From contig NZ_CP107836.1 of the NCBI RefSeq assembly GCF_036346615.1, positions 7,130,001 through 7,194,000 on the forward strand: a stretch of DNA of 64,000 nt. The letters run 5' to 3'. The notes beneath the pieces are model-generated. The model had not been told where the DNA came from. It searched no databases and saw only the letters and a list, made by a program, of their open reading frames with translations. The DNA is from Streptomyces sp. NBC_00523 (lineage in GTDB: Bacteria > Actinomycetota > Actinomycetes > Streptomycetales > Streptomycetaceae). Both the position numbers and the translations under genes were made by a program. Below are positions 26,288-35,465 of this stretch, piece after piece. How positions within the stretch are numbered: position 1 is the stretch's first letter; every line of letters begins with the position of its first letter.

Positions 26288-27535
26288 ATGGACGGTGCCG
26301 GGCAGCAGGCGGGACGGGCGGCGACGCGGGAGGACCGCAGGACCACGCCCCCGCCGCGCCCATGGCACAGATGGACGGTGCTTGCGGCCCTGATGCTGGC
26401 CGCCTTCACCCTCAACACCGCGGAGAACCTGCCGATCGGCCTCCTGGAGGTGATCTCCGCAAGCCTCCGGGTCCCGGTCTCGGCAGTCGGTCTCCTGGTC
26501 ACCGGCTACGGCCTGACCGTGGCCGTCGCGTCACTCCCGCTCGCCCACGCCACGCGGGCCGTGCCCCGACGCCATGTGCTCACCGGACTGCTGGCCGTGC
26601 TGATCGTGTCCAGCCTGTGCGCGGCGGCGGTCGCCTCCTACTCGGTGCTTCTCCTCTCGCGGCTGCTCACCGCGCTCGCCCAAGCCTTGTTCTGGGCCGT
26701 GATGGGACCGGTCGCGGTCGGCCTGTTCCCGCCCGGAGTCCGTGGCCGTGTGGTCGGGGCGCTGTCCGTCGCCGGTTCGCTCGCCCTCGTACTCGGTGTT
26801 CCCGCCGGAACGTGGCTGGGACGGCAGAGCGCGTGGCAGGTGCCCGTCGCCCTGCTCGCGGCGCTGGGGCTCGCCGCGCTGGTGCCGATCGCCGTGCTGC
26901 TGCCGACGTCCCGCCCCGAGGAGGGGAGCGCCGCCCGCGGCTCCCGCCCCGATGCGCGTCGGTTCGCCGTCGTCCTGGCGGTCGGGACCCTGTCCGCCAC
27001 CGGGGCCTTCGCGGGATACACCTACGTCGTCAGGTTCCTGGGCGAGGTGAGCGGGTTCTCCACGAGCGCGGTCAGCGCCCTGCTCGTGGCGTTCGGCCTG
27101 GCGTGTCTGGCCGGAGTGACGGTCACCGGGGCCGTGCTGGACCGCTTCCCACGAGCGGCACTGACCGCCGCCGTCGCCACGCAGGCGGTGGGCATGCTCG
27201 GTCTGTACGCGGCCGGGACCGAGCCCGTGGCGGCGGTGGTGTTCCTGACGCTGACGGGCGCGGCACTCGGACCGGTCTTCATGACCACCCAGAACGCGAT
27301 GCTGCACTGCGCCCCGGGCCGCACGGACATCGCACTCGCGGCGAACTCCGGCTCCTACAACGCCGGAATCGCGGCGGGCGCCGCACTCGGCGGGCTGGTC
27401 CTCTCGCTCGCCGGAGTGCGGGGCACCTTCCTCTGCGGCGGGCTCCTGACCGTCGCGGCCTGCGCCGTGCTGTCGGCGGCGCACCTGCTGCCAAGTCCGC
27501 CGCGCGCTCCCGGGTACGAGCCGCGTTCACCGTGA
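26288..27535 (+). CDS. MFS transporter (DHA1/AraJ-like)
   Basis: 415 residues with twelve transmembrane segments; helix 1 is VLAALMLAAFTLNTAENLPI, followed by ISASLRVPVSAVGLLVTGYG, a pattern typical of AraJ/YdhP-like sugar or drug efflux proteins. ATG 26288 is used, giving a 30-residue cytoplasmic tail. Single gene, overlapping the convergent gene at 27527 by 9 bp. Substrate unknown. Confidence 0.85.
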   Translation: MDGAGQQAGRAATREDRRTTPPPRPWHRWTVLAALMLAAFTLNTAENLPIGLLEVISASLRVPVSAVGLLVTGYGLTVAVASLPLAHATRAVPRRHVLTGLLAVLIVSSLCAAAVASYSVLLLSRLLTALAQALFWAVMGPVAVGLFPPGVRGRVVGALSVAGSLALVLGVPAGTWLGRQSAWQVPVALLAALGLAALVPIAVLLPTSRPEEGSAARGSRPDARRFAVVLAVGTLSATGAFAGYTYVVRFLGEVSGFSTSAVSALLVAFGLACLAGVTVTGAVLDRFPRAALTAAVATQAVGMLGLYAAGTEPVAAVVFLTLTGAALGPVFMTTQNAMLHCAPGRTDIALAANSGSYNAGIAAGAALGGLVLSLAGVRGTFLCGGLLTVAACAVLSAAHLLPSPPRAPGYEPRSP

Positions 27536-28369
27536 AGGCTGCGGTGCGACCTCCAGGGAGAGATCGTTGTCGAGGGTGTAGTACGGGCGCACCGACACCC
27601 CGCCCAGCGTGATGGCCGGGTAGACGAACACCGTCTTCCGGTCCGCGACATCGTCCAGCAGCCGGGCGACCCGCACCCGGGGAGCTTCGGCGCACGGGTG
27701 GATGAACACGTCCCAGACCGCCGGTGCGCCTTCCCCCGCTTCCGCCAGGAGGTCCGCGTAGTCGACCGTGAACGAGAAGTCCTGGTCCTCCCCGGCGCTC
27801 AGCGCGACCCGCACCACGTTGGCCTTCCGCCCGCGCCGGACCAGGGCGACCTGCGCGCCCTCGCCCAGCCCGGCACCGTACAGCCGTGCCGTCACCGTCA
27901 TCGCGCCGGACCCGACGGTGATCCGGCCGGCCTCCGCGTGACTGGCGCGCCGCCAGGCCCGTATCGCGAGCCGGCCGTCCTTGGTGGCGTACGGGATCCG
28001 GACCGCCACGGGTGTGTACCGTACGGCATCCCCGCCGGACATCAGCCCGCGCAGATCGCGCAGGCCGGGCAGCAAGGGCACGCGCTCCTCGTCCGGTCCG
28101 GTCACGACATAGGCGTCCCAGCGGCCTTCCTCAAGGGCGGGGTCGGCCTCCAGCACGGCCTCCCACTCGTCCGGCCGTGCGGACTCCAGTACGAGCGAGC
28201 GCCCGGTCTCCTCCGGCTGCCCCTTCTTCGGGCGTCGCTGAAGCAGCAGCCGCGGCTGCGCCGAGGCGGGCAGGGGCAGTTGGACGCGTACGACCAGACG
28301 CCCTCCGTCCCGCACCGTCACCGCGCCACGCGGCCTCTCCACGATTGCGTTTGCGCCGTCGCCGCTCAT
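27527..28369 (-). CDS. Unknown protein coupled to glycosyltransferase
   Basis: 280 residues, beta-rich, no signal peptide or membrane segment. Two similar halves can be seen (RLVVRVQLPLPA...YVVTGPDEE and MTVTARLYGAGLG...FIHPCAEAP), suggesting a duplicated beta-sandwich domain. The start codon overlaps the stop of the glycosyltransferase gene (ATGA), so the two act together, probably in cell-surface polysaccharide or teichoic-acid-like polymer assembly. No catalytic residues are recognised. Confidence 0.7.
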   Translation of the reverse strand: MSGDGANAIVERPRGAVTVRDGGRLVVRVQLPLPASAQPRLLLQRRPKKGQPEETGRSLVLESARPDEWEAVLEADPALEEGRWDAYVVTGPDEERVPLLPGLRDLRGLMSGGDAVRYTPVAVRIPYATKDGRLAIRAWRRASHAEAGRITVGSGAMTVTARLYGAGLGEGAQVALVRRGRKANVVRVALSAGEDQDFSFTVDYADLLAEAGEGAPAVWDVFIHPCAEAPRVRVARLLDDVADRKTVFVYPAITLGGVSVRPYYTLDNDLSLEVAPQPSR

Positions 28370-29619
28370 CGTCGCGCCTTCCGTGCGGCCCTCACGACAT
28401 GACCGGCCGCCACGAGCATCGTGTCCCTGGCCGCGAAACCGCTGCTCGCCAAGGTGCGGCCGGTCCCGGCCACCGCCCGACCCTCACGCCGGGCGGTCAG
28501 CAGCTCCTCGAACAGCCGCTCCGCCTGGGCCACGACGGGCTCAGGGCCGTAACGCCTGGAATTCTCCGCTGCGTTACGCCCCAGGCGGCGGCGCAGTTCC
28601 TCGTCGCCGACCAGGTCCAGCAGGGCGCCGGCCAGCGCGTCCCGGTCTCCGACGGGCACCAGCCGGCCGTCCTCCCCGTCGGCGATGATCTCGCCGGGGC
28701 CGTACGCGCAGTCGGTGCTCACGACGGGCAGGCCGCAGCGCATCGCCTCGACGATGGTCATGCCGAAGGACTCGAAATCGGAGGTCACCGCCGCGATCGA
28801 CCCCTTGACCCACTCCGCCTCCATCGGGTTCACCGCACCCATCAGGAAGACGTTGTTGTACAAGCCGAGCCGGTCGATGAGCGCGCGCAGCCGCTCCCGC
28901 TCCTCGCCCCTGCCGTAGATGCGCAACTGCCACTCGGGATACGCCGCCGCGACCGAGGCGAAGGCATCGATCAACAGGTCGAACCGCTTCACCGGCGCCA
29001 GCCGCCCGGCGGCGACCACGATGCGCCCCCGGCTGTCCGCCGGTTCGAGGCCCGGGGCGGGGACACTGTTGGGCAGCGCCTCCACCCGTACACCCGGCAG
29101 CCGCATCTTGCGCCGGTAGACGGCCGAGTCGGCCTCTGTGACCGGGGTGATCGCGTCCAGCCGCGGATAGGCCCGGCGCAGCGCCCTGCGCAGGCGCGGG
29201 GGATGGTGGTCGTGCGCGAGGTGTTCCTGCCCGACCCGCACCGACCGCGCGGGTCCGTGAAGCGCCAGGTGGACATTGAGCCCGGGCCGCGTCCCCACGA
29301 CCACGTCGGCGTCGAGTGAGGTGAGCGCGGCGCCGATTCGCTCATCGGTGAGTGCGCTGTACTCGCTGTAGCGGTACTCGGACGAGGGAAAGACCTTCGC
29401 CGGGGTGAGGTGTCGCGGGTCGTCCTTCTCGTGCCGCAGGTCCACCAGGGGCCGTAACCGCACACGCGGATCGAGTGCGATGCTCGGGCGATCCCTGTTC
29501 CGGAGCACGGAGATGATCTCCACCTCGTGCCGATCGGCGAGTGCGCGAGCCAGGTTGAACGTGGTGGTGATCGTCCCTCCGATCGCGTACGCGCTATGGA
29601 TGAGGAATGAGATTCTCAT
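28366..29619 (-). CDS. GT4-family glycosyltransferase
   Basis: 417 residues, GT-B fold. The N-terminal acceptor domain opens with MRISFLIHSAYAIGGTITTT (glycine-rich loop) and the C-terminal donor domain has GRLAPVKRFDLLIDAF and the EX7E motif ESFGMTIVE, typical of retaining GT4 enzymes. ATG 29619 is chosen for this N-terminus; the frame is open for 20 codons upstream. No signal peptide. It is the first gene of a coupled pair with the 27527 gene. The sugar donor cannot be told. Confidence 0.88.
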   Translation of the reverse strand: MRISFLIHSAYAIGGTITTTFNLARALADRHEVEIISVLRNRDRPSIALDPRVRLRPLVDLRHEKDDPRHLTPAKVFPSSEYRYSEYSALTDERIGAALTSLDADVVVGTRPGLNVHLALHGPARSVRVGQEHLAHDHHPPRLRRALRRAYPRLDAITPVTEADSAVYRRKMRLPGVRVEALPNSVPAPGLEPADSRGRIVVAAGRLAPVKRFDLLIDAFASVAAAYPEWQLRIYGRGEERERLRALIDRLGLYNNVFLMGAVNPMEAEWVKGSIAAVTSDFESFGMTIVEAMRCGLPVVSTDCAYGPGEIIADGEDGRLVPVGDRDALAGALLDLVGDEELRRRLGRNAAENSRRYGPEPVVAQAERLFEELLTARREGRAVAGTGRTLASSGFAARDTMLVAAGHVVRAARKARR

Positions 29620-29726
29620 GCAGTACAGGACGACCGGCCCGGACGGAAGGTTGCCCTCCCGTCCGCCTGCCCGGGCCAACTACCCAGCCAGGATGGCCAG
29701 ATGGGCGCCGCCTTCCTGACCCGCCA

Positions 29727-30107
29727 TCACGACTGGCCGGCCGCCTCGCTGAGAGCCTGCGTGAGGTTCACCGGGTTGCCGTCGGGGTCCAGGACGTGGG
29801 CGACACGCTGTCCCCACGGCATGTCCTTCGGGCCGCCGCTGACCGATCCGCCCAGCGCCTCCACGCGCCCGAGCGTCGCGTCGACATCGTCCACCGCGAT
29901 GCTGAGCAGCATCCGGGGCGCCGCAGCGTCCTCCGCCTCCGGCTTGGCCACCAACCCGAGGTCGGTGTCGCCGATACGCAGACCGAGGTAGAACACCGGA
30001 CCCTCGGCCGGCACCCGGAAAATCTCCTCGGCGCCGAAGAGGTCCGTATAGAACCCGGCCAGGACGTCCTGGTGGGCGGTGAGGATCACTGGCTGAATGG
30101 TGGACAT
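29727..30107 (-). CDS. VOC/glyoxalase-family protein
   Basis: 126 residues with the two beta-alpha-beta-beta-beta modules of the vicinal-oxygen-chelate fold: TIQPVILTAHQDVLAGFYTD at the start and VLDPDGNPVNLTQ at the end. ATG 30107 gives the usual length; the frame is open upstream but that part matches nothing. Members bind a metal and act on small molecules or sequester antibiotics; no specific activity is indicated. Divergent from the Nudix remnant. Confidence 0.82.
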   Translation of the reverse strand: MSTIQPVILTAHQDVLAGFYTDLFGAEEIFRVPAEGPVFYLGLRIGDTDLGLVAKPEAEDAAAPRMLLSIAVDDVDATLGRVEALGGSVSGGPKDMPWGQRVAHVLDPDGNPVNLTQALSEAAGQS

Positions 30108-30123
30108 GGCGCTCCTGCCGTGG

Positions 30124-30591
30124 ATGACTGAGTCAGTGGGTAGACCGCTCGCGGACGGTGAACTCATCGGAACCGGTCCCGACCGGAGCATCGGTGTCAG
30201 GTCCACGTCCGTCGAGCCGGGGGAATCTCCCTGCGAGGGCGCCCGCCGAGAGCTCTTCGAAGAGACCGGAGTGGAGGCGGAACTGCTGCCGGAACCTGCC
30301 ACGGCGACGGTGCGCTCCTACCACTCCCGATGGCCTGCGACGCTCGGGCTGTCGTATGCCGCGATCGTGGAATCCGGTACGCCGTTGCGCGCGGAGAGCG
30401 GGCAGCCGGCGGCCTGGATGCCGCTGAACGAGGACTGGGACAGCTGCTTTCCCGAGGACCCGTCGCGCGTCCGCGCCCACGCGCCATGGCTGCGCGAAGC
30501 GTCCGTCAGGTGGCGTGCCCGGCCTCCGGGATGGCCGATGCGCAGACTCGTGGAAATCGTTCGCCCGGCGCGGCTGTGGACGGCCCCCTGA
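30124..30591 (+). pseudogene. Nudix hydrolase lacking its N-terminal strands
   Basis: 155 codons from ATG 30124. The Nudix box is clear (EPGESPCEGARRELFEETGV with the essential REL-x-EE-x-G), and the part after it, including SYHSRWPATLGLSYAAIV and PAAWMPLNED, fits a Nudix domain. However, the roughly 40 residues that should precede the box (the strand with DGRVLL and the LPGG loop) are missing or unrecognisable, and the first Gly of the box is Thr. It looks like a decayed or internally deleted gene; a divergent functional protein is less likely. Confidence 0.6.
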
Positions 30592-30760
30592 GGGGTTTCG
30601 GTGCACCGCTCAACGGGCGCCGGGCCGGGGCGGGCGGTGGTGTGCCGGTGGGGTTCGCGTAGGGCGGGAGGGGGGTGTTCCGGCTGGTGGGGCGCCTGGG
30701 GTGACCTGGTCTTTCGGTGTCTGCGCTCCTAGGGTCGGACGTGGTGGAAAGGGGGCCCGG

Positions 30761-31522
30761 GTGGACCGGACCGTGCGTACCGTTGAAGATGTTCTGGCGC
30801 TCCTGGACGGGTTGTTCGTCTCCGAATCCGGGAGCGGTCACTTGGCGGCCGGGGACGGCAAGGACTTCTGGGACCGGTTCTACGCCGACAGGTCGCGGCC
30901 CGTCCCGTTCTTCCCGGCGAAGCCGGACGAGAGCCTGGCCGGTTACCTCGAGCGGCGCCTGATCGCGCCAGGCCGGGCCCTGGATCTGGGCTGCGGGGCG
31001 GGGCGCAACGCCTTGTACCTGGCTTCGCTCGGGTTCGAGGTGGACGCCGTGGACCTCTCGCCGGTGGCCATCGCGTGGGCCCGGGAGCGCGCGGCCGGTG
31101 CGGGGGCGGAGGCGCGCTTCGTGTGCGGCGACGCGTTCGCCCTGGCGGGCACGGAGCTGAGCGGACCGTACGACCTGGTCGTGGACTCCGGATGCTTCCA
31201 CCACCTGCCGCCGCATCGCAGGGTGAGCTACCTCGCTCTGCTCGACCGCGTCCTGGCCCCCGGCGGCCACCTCGCCCTGACCTGCTTCGCGGCCGGTGAG
31301 CAGGGAATGGGCTCCGAGCTCGCGGACGCGGACCTCTACCGCGAAGGCCGGCTGCACGGCGGCCTCGCCTACACCCCCGCATCACTGCGCTGGATCTTCT
31401 CCGACCTCGTGGAGGTCGAACTGCGCCGCATGCGGGACGAGCCACCCGGCTCGCCCCATTTCGGCGAGGGCTTTCTGTGGACGGCCCTCTTCCGTACGAG
31501 CGAGCCGCCACAACCACGTTGA
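30761..31522 (+). CDS. SAM-dependent methyltransferase
   Basis: 253 residues, class I Rossmann methyltransferase. Motif I is ALDLGCGAGRNALYLASLGF, motif II VDAVDLSPVAI, and the post-motif YDLVVDSGCFHHLPPHRR resembles the thiopurine/tellurite (TehB-like) group. GTG 30761 has GAAAGGGGG seven bases upstream. Substrate unknown. The next methyltransferase starts about 33 bp downstream, so they are probably one transcript. Confidence 0.85.
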   Translation: MDRTVRTVEDVLALLDGLFVSESGSGHLAAGDGKDFWDRFYADRSRPVPFFPAKPDESLAGYLERRLIAPGRALDLGCGAGRNALYLASLGFEVDAVDLSPVAIAWARERAAGAGAEARFVCGDAFALAGTELSGPYDLVVDSGCFHHLPPHRRVSYLALLDRVLAPGGHLALTCFAAGEQGMGSELADADLYREGRLHGGLAYTPASLRWIFSDLVEVELRRMRDEPPGSPHFGEGFLWTALFRTSEPPQPR

Positions 31523-31554
31523 CCGCCCCCGGCGGGTGGTGCTTGGGTCGGTAC

Positions 31555-32295
31555 GTGGACAGCATTTCCGGCAACAGGCGGTTCTGGAACCATCTCAGCG
31601 GCGCCTACCAGCACAAACACGACGCGCGGATCGGCGCGACGCCCCGCCTGTGGGGCACGTACGCGATCCCCGACGCGCACCTGCGAGCGCTGGGCGACGT
31701 CACCGGCAAGCGCGTCCTGGAACTCGGCTGCGGCGCCGGCCAGTGGTCCAGGGCGTTGGCGGCCGAGGGGGCGGCGGTGGTCGGCTTCGATCTGTCCGAG
31801 GAGCAGCTTGCCGCCGCCGCTCACGCGATGGGTCCGGCCCGCTACGCGCTGGTGCAGGGCGCCGCCGAACACCTCCCGTTCGCCGACGACACCTTCGACC
31901 TGGTGTTCTGCGACTACGGCGGGCTCAGCTGGGCACCCCCGCACGTCGCCGTACCCCAGGCCGCACGCGTACTGCGCCGAGGCGGGCGCCTGGTGTTCAA
32001 CGTCGCCAGCCCCTGGTTCGAAGCCTGCTACGACGAAGCCACCAGCCGCGCGACCACGACGCTGCAACAGGACTACTTCGGCCTGGACACCATCGATGAG
32101 GACCAGGGTGCGGTCAGCTACCAACTCACCTACGGCGACTGGATCAGGGTCCTGCGCGGCGCGGGTCTCGTCATCGACGACCTCATCGAACCGCGCCCCG
32201 ACCCCGAAGCAGCCAACGGCTACAACAAGACGGACCCACCCGACTGGGCCCACCACTGGCCGGCGGAAGCGCTCTGGGTGACCCACAAACCGTAA
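31555..32295 (+). CDS. SAM-dependent methyltransferase
   Basis: 246 residues from GTG 31555. Motif I is VLELGCGAGQWSRALAAEGA, followed by VVGFDLSEEQLAAAAHAM and the UbiE/Methyltransf_11 block FADDTFDLVFCDYGGLSW. The start is uncertain, since no strong ribosome binding site is seen and the frame opens upstream. It follows another methyltransferase of a different subgroup, so this is not a recent tandem copy. Small-molecule methylation is the usual role of this group. Confidence 0.83.
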   Translation: MDSISGNRRFWNHLSGAYQHKHDARIGATPRLWGTYAIPDAHLRALGDVTGKRVLELGCGAGQWSRALAAEGAAVVGFDLSEEQLAAAAHAMGPARYALVQGAAEHLPFADDTFDLVFCDYGGLSWAPPHVAVPQAARVLRRGGRLVFNVASPWFEACYDEATSRATTTLQQDYFGLDTIDEDQGAVSYQLTYGDWIRVLRGAGLVIDDLIEPRPDPEAANGYNKTDPPDWAHHWPAEALWVTHKP

Positions 32296-32345
32296 GCCCC
32301 ACCGCACGCCGGTCGCCCCGCCGGGCGGTGCCTGGACTCCTCGGA

Positions 32346-32576
32346 TCACAAAGCGATCGGCCGATACGCCAGGGCCTGATCGACCACTTCTTCGGCCGAG
32401 AGTTCCCGCTCCGGAGGCCAGTAGATCAAGTCGCTGACGTGACCGGAGGGACAGACCAGGGCTCTGTCGAGCCTGTCCAGGGATTCCGCCATCTCGTCGT
32501 CGGAGGCGTCATCGACGTCCATGATGCGCTGTACGAGCGCGACCGCCTCCGCGCGGCTCATCTCCATTGCCTTCAC
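32346..32576 (-). CDS. Colicin-E9-type immunity protein (orphan)
   Basis: 76 residues that fit the Im2/Im7/Im8/Im9 family in length and pattern: an N-terminal helix MSRAEAVALVQRIMDVDDAS, then CPSGHVSDLIYWPP, which matches the Im9 core segment HPSGSDLIYYP, with the DNase-contacting Asp and Tyr kept and the second Tyr replaced by Trp. Such proteins bind and block HNH DNase bacteriocins in the producer's cytoplasm. No cognate nuclease is encoded nearby, so this is an orphan immunity gene or binds a toxin made elsewhere. Monocistronic. Confidence 0.8.
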   Translation of the reverse strand: MKAMEMSRAEAVALVQRIMDVDDASDDEMAESLDRLDRALVCPSGHVSDLIYWPPERELSAEEVVDQALAYRPIAL

Positions 32577-32718
32577 CGGGCCTTTCCGTCAGGAGCACCG
32601 TAACGCGGCCGGTGAGCGCCGCAGAGGCCCGGCCGGGGAGGTCGGCGCGTGCTAGGGGGTGTCGCTGTGGGGCTACTGGGCGGTAATCTTCGGCTTCGTT
32701 CGCGACCTGGGGAGTTGC

Positions 32719-33558
32719 ATGGGCACCGTCACCGAGCATGAGCGGACCCGTGCCGCACTGGCCGGCGCAGGCGCACGGCTGGGCGAGCTGTTGCGTGCCG
32801 TGTCCGATCCGGACGCGGCGTCGGGTGTCCCCGAGTGGACGGTCGGGGACGTCGGCACGCACCTGGCGGCCGTCTACCTCGCGTACACCTCGCTCGTCTC
32901 GGACGGTGGCGCGATGGACTGGGGCGACATCCCGCCGCCCGGCGAGGGCACGTTCGCCGAGCGGATCACGGCCATCAACGAGCGGTCCCTGGCCCTGTTC
33001 GAGCGCGAGCGACGCGCGGAGGTGCCGGACTTCATCGCCGAGCAGTGCGAGACGTTTCTGCGGGTCACCGAGGGCATGGCCCCGGACACCCCGGTCGCAC
33101 CGCCCTGGTACGAGGAGGTGCCGTTCACCCTGGCGACGCTGACCGGGCTGATGCTCAGCGAGACCCTTGTGCACGGCCTGGACGTCGCGCGCGGCGCCCG
33201 CCTCGCCTGGCCGATCGGCGACGAGGAGGCCCGTCTCGTCCTGGGGCAGTCGATGCCGACGATGATGGCGGCGGCCCTCGACCCGGTGAAGGCGAAGGGC
33301 GTGCGCGTCGCCTTCGACCTCGCGATCAAGGACGGTCCGAGCCTCGCGGTCGTCGTGGACGACGGAACGGTGACGGTGACCCGCGACGCCCCGCCGCGCG
33401 CCTACGACTGCCGGATCGTCGCGGCCCCGGCCACCTTCCTCCTGGTCTCCTTCCGGCGCACGCCCATCTGGAAGGCGGTCGCGACGGGCCGGATGCGGGC
33501 CGGTGGCCGTAAACCGTGGCTGGCCGTGCGGCTCGGCCAACTGGTCGTCAGCCCCTGA
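32719..33558 (+). CDS. DinB-like maleylpyruvate isomerase-family protein
   Basis: 279 residues. The N-terminal four-helix DinB/MDMPI domain has the metal triad in DVGTHLAAVY (His), and SETLVHGLDVARG (Glu, His); the C-terminal part resembles an SCP2-like domain (VAFDLAIKDGPSLAVVVDDG). ATG 32719 is chosen because GGGGAG lies four bases upstream. Actinobacterial members are mycothiol-dependent thiol transferases or isomerases; the exact reaction is unknown. Monocistronic. Confidence 0.8.
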   Translation: MGTVTEHERTRAALAGAGARLGELLRAVSDPDAASGVPEWTVGDVGTHLAAVYLAYTSLVSDGGAMDWGDIPPPGEGTFAERITAINERSLALFERERRAEVPDFIAEQCETFLRVTEGMAPDTPVAPPWYEEVPFTLATLTGLMLSETLVHGLDVARGARLAWPIGDEEARLVLGQSMPTMMAAALDPVKAKGVRVAFDLAIKDGPSLAVVVDDGTVTVTRDAPPRAYDCRIVAAPATFLLVSFRRTPIWKAVATGRMRAGGRKPWLAVRLGQLVVSP

Positions 33559-33611
33559 CCAGCCATCGACCCCTCATGCGCACCTCAGAGCGGAAGCGGA
33601 CCGACACCACG

Positions 33612-34493
33612 ATGACCGAGACAACCGGTGACCGCATGGACCGGGGCGCGCCCGGCGCTTCGAGCGGAGCGGTGTGGCTCAGACGGGCCCTCCTGGACAT
33701 CGCGTCGGCCCTGCGTCCGGACCGCGGTCCGGTGGTCGCCCGTGAGTGGAGTGATGCCGTACGGCTCCTCGACCCCGAACCGGTCGGATTCCGCTCCGTG
33801 TTCCTCATCGGGCTGGGCTGGGACGGGCGCCCCTCGCCCTCGAAGTTCGGGGAGACCCTGACGGCGTTCACCGAGGCCGGCTGGGAGGTGCGCGAGAACG
33901 GGACGGAGGGCCAGGGCGGGGAGAGTTGGGGGACGGCCCGGCGCGAGGAGTTCGAGGTGCGGGTGTACGAGGGCGGCCGGTCCGGGCTCGTGACGCTCAC
34001 CGGGTGGACGCCGGTGACGTATCCCGAACTACGGCTCGGGCAACCGCCCTTCACGCGCAGCACGGCCGATGGTGTGCTGTGCGACGACTGCTGCGGCTGG
34101 GGGGTGTGCCTGACCTGCGAGGGCCGCCCGTACGAGCGGCGATACCAACGCTGCTGGTGCATCGCGAACAACGCCGGTCCCGGCAGGTGCGTGGAGTGTG
34201 CGGGAAGGGGACTCCGCCACCCCGCGATCGTGCCGTGGTGGCGACCCCGGCATGTGCTGTACGGAGCGGACACGGAGGACGCCATGCCGCCCCCGGTCGC
34301 CGAAGCGGGACACGAATCGACCCTGTCCGCGCTCTTGGACGTCGCTCAACGAACCTGCGCGTGTGGGGAGTTCCGCTGCTCCTGGCGCAACGTCCTTGAC
34401 GAGGAGGGTGACCTCCTGCTCTCCCGGTTCGTGGGCGCGTGCCAGGGATGCGACGCGGAGCGCGCCCATACGTTCGCGCTTCCGCTGCTCTGA
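33612..34493 (+). CDS. Cys-rich zinc-ribbon hypothetical protein
   Basis: 293 residues from ATG 33612, 53 bp after the previous gene. The middle holds CDDCCGWGVCLTCEGRPYE and CWCIANNAGPGRCVECAGRG, a CxxC-rich stretch like the DnaJ zinc centre, and the C-terminus adds CACGEFRCSW and CQGCD. It probably binds two or more zinc ions. I know no function. The lack of a signal peptide or membrane segment puts it in the cytoplasm. Confidence 0.65.
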   Translation: MTETTGDRMDRGAPGASSGAVWLRRALLDIASALRPDRGPVVAREWSDAVRLLDPEPVGFRSVFLIGLGWDGRPSPSKFGETLTAFTEAGWEVRENGTEGQGGESWGTARREEFEVRVYEGGRSGLVTLTGWTPVTYPELRLGQPPFTRSTADGVLCDDCCGWGVCLTCEGRPYERRYQRCWCIANNAGPGRCVECAGRGLRHPAIVPWWRPRHVLYGADTEDAMPPPVAEAGHESTLSALLDVAQRTCACGEFRCSWRNVLDEEGDLLLSRFVGACQGCDAERAHTFALPLL

Positions 34494-34519
34494 CCGCGTC
34501 CTTGCCGCACCGAAGGCGG

Positions 34520-35014
34520 CTACAGGCCGAGCTCCTCGCACAGCTCGACGTACACGTCAAGGTATTCCGGGTTGTGCCGGAACCCGGTCAGGCCGATCAC
34601 CTCGAACTCATCCATCGAAGCGGTCGCCCGCACACCGAGGGCGGCAAGTGCTTGATTGATGGATGCCCCGTCAGGCGTCAACCGCTCCTCGCCGTCGAAC
34701 GCGACAGCGCCCTGATCACCGGCCCCGCCGAAGTAGTTCGTCTCGATGATCGCGAACCGCGGCCTGTCCGTCCCGGTCACCTCGCGGACGAGGTCACGCA
34801 ACACCGCTTCCGTCGGAAACAGGAGGGAGAGGCCGTCCGGCAGATCGAGCAGCGCACTGTTTCCGCGCTTCGCGGCCCAGTACGAGGAGAAGTAGTGGTT
34901 GACCGGGAACACACTGACGCCCTCATGAACGAGCACGGCCCGAAGGCCCACCGAGTGCGCCCTCTGCGCATCGACCGGCCCGGCTATGACGAGTGCGCAG
35001 ATCTCATGAGACAT
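34520..35014 (-). CDS. Conserved hypothetical protein
   Basis: 164 residues, soluble, opening MSHEICALVIAGPVDAQRAH and containing ETNYFGGAGDQGAVAFDGEE. Not recognised as a family with known function. Its start overlaps the 3' end of the RidA gene by 11 bp, so the two form an operon. The hydrophobic strand pattern suggests an alpha/beta protein. Confidence 0.7.
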   Translation of the reverse strand: MSHEICALVIAGPVDAQRAHSVGLRAVLVHEGVSVFPVNHYFSSYWAAKRGNSALLDLPDGLSLLFPTEAVLRDLVREVTGTDRPRFAIIETNYFGGAGDQGAVAFDGEERLTPDGASINQALAALGVRATASMDEFEVIGLTGFRHNPEYLDVYVELCEELGL

Positions 35015-35408
35015 GGCCGCATGCTACGGCTTCGATCTCGATGAGCATGTCCGGATCGGACAGGGCGCCGACCTCCGCGAGCAGGCTGGCCGGCCGGCAG
35101 TCCGCGGCCGCGAGTCCGTCCAGGAGTACGTCGTAGTGCGCCTTGCACGACGCGAGGTCGGTGGTGACGATCCGGATCTGCACCACGTCGCCCATCGTCA
35201 TCCCCGCCTCCGCGACGGTTTCACCCAACCGTCGCAGCGTCAGTCGCATCTGCCCGGCCATGTCTCCCCGGTGGGCGATGCCGCCGTCGTCGCCGCGGGC
35301 TTCGTGGCCGGAGACGAACAGCCAACTGCGCGGGTCGTCCACGCGGACCGCTCGGTTGTACATCAGCCGCTCGCCCATCATGCGTGGGCCGATCTCATGG
35401 GTGGTCAT
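35004..35408 (-). CDS. RidA/YjgF-family protein
   Basis: 134 residues, single RidA domain: LFVSGHEARGDDGG early, VVQIRIVTTDLASCKAHYDV in the middle and the C-terminal IEIEAVA. The canonical Arg of imine deaminases normally lies in a P-x-R-S-x-V segment; here the segment is CRPASLLAEVGAL with Arg displaced, so deaminase activity is uncertain. First gene of a two-gene operon with the 34520 gene. Confidence 0.82.
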   Translation of the reverse strand: MTTHEIGPRMMGERLMYNRAVRVDDPRSWLFVSGHEARGDDGGIAHRGDMAGQMRLTLRRLGETVAEAGMTMGDVVQIRIVTTDLASCKAHYDVLLDGLAAADCRPASLLAEVGALSDPDMLIEIEAVACGHVS

Positions 35409-35465
35409 GTCGTTCCCTATACCGGGGCGGACGCCGGTTCAATCAGCTGGGGAGACGTGACGCGG

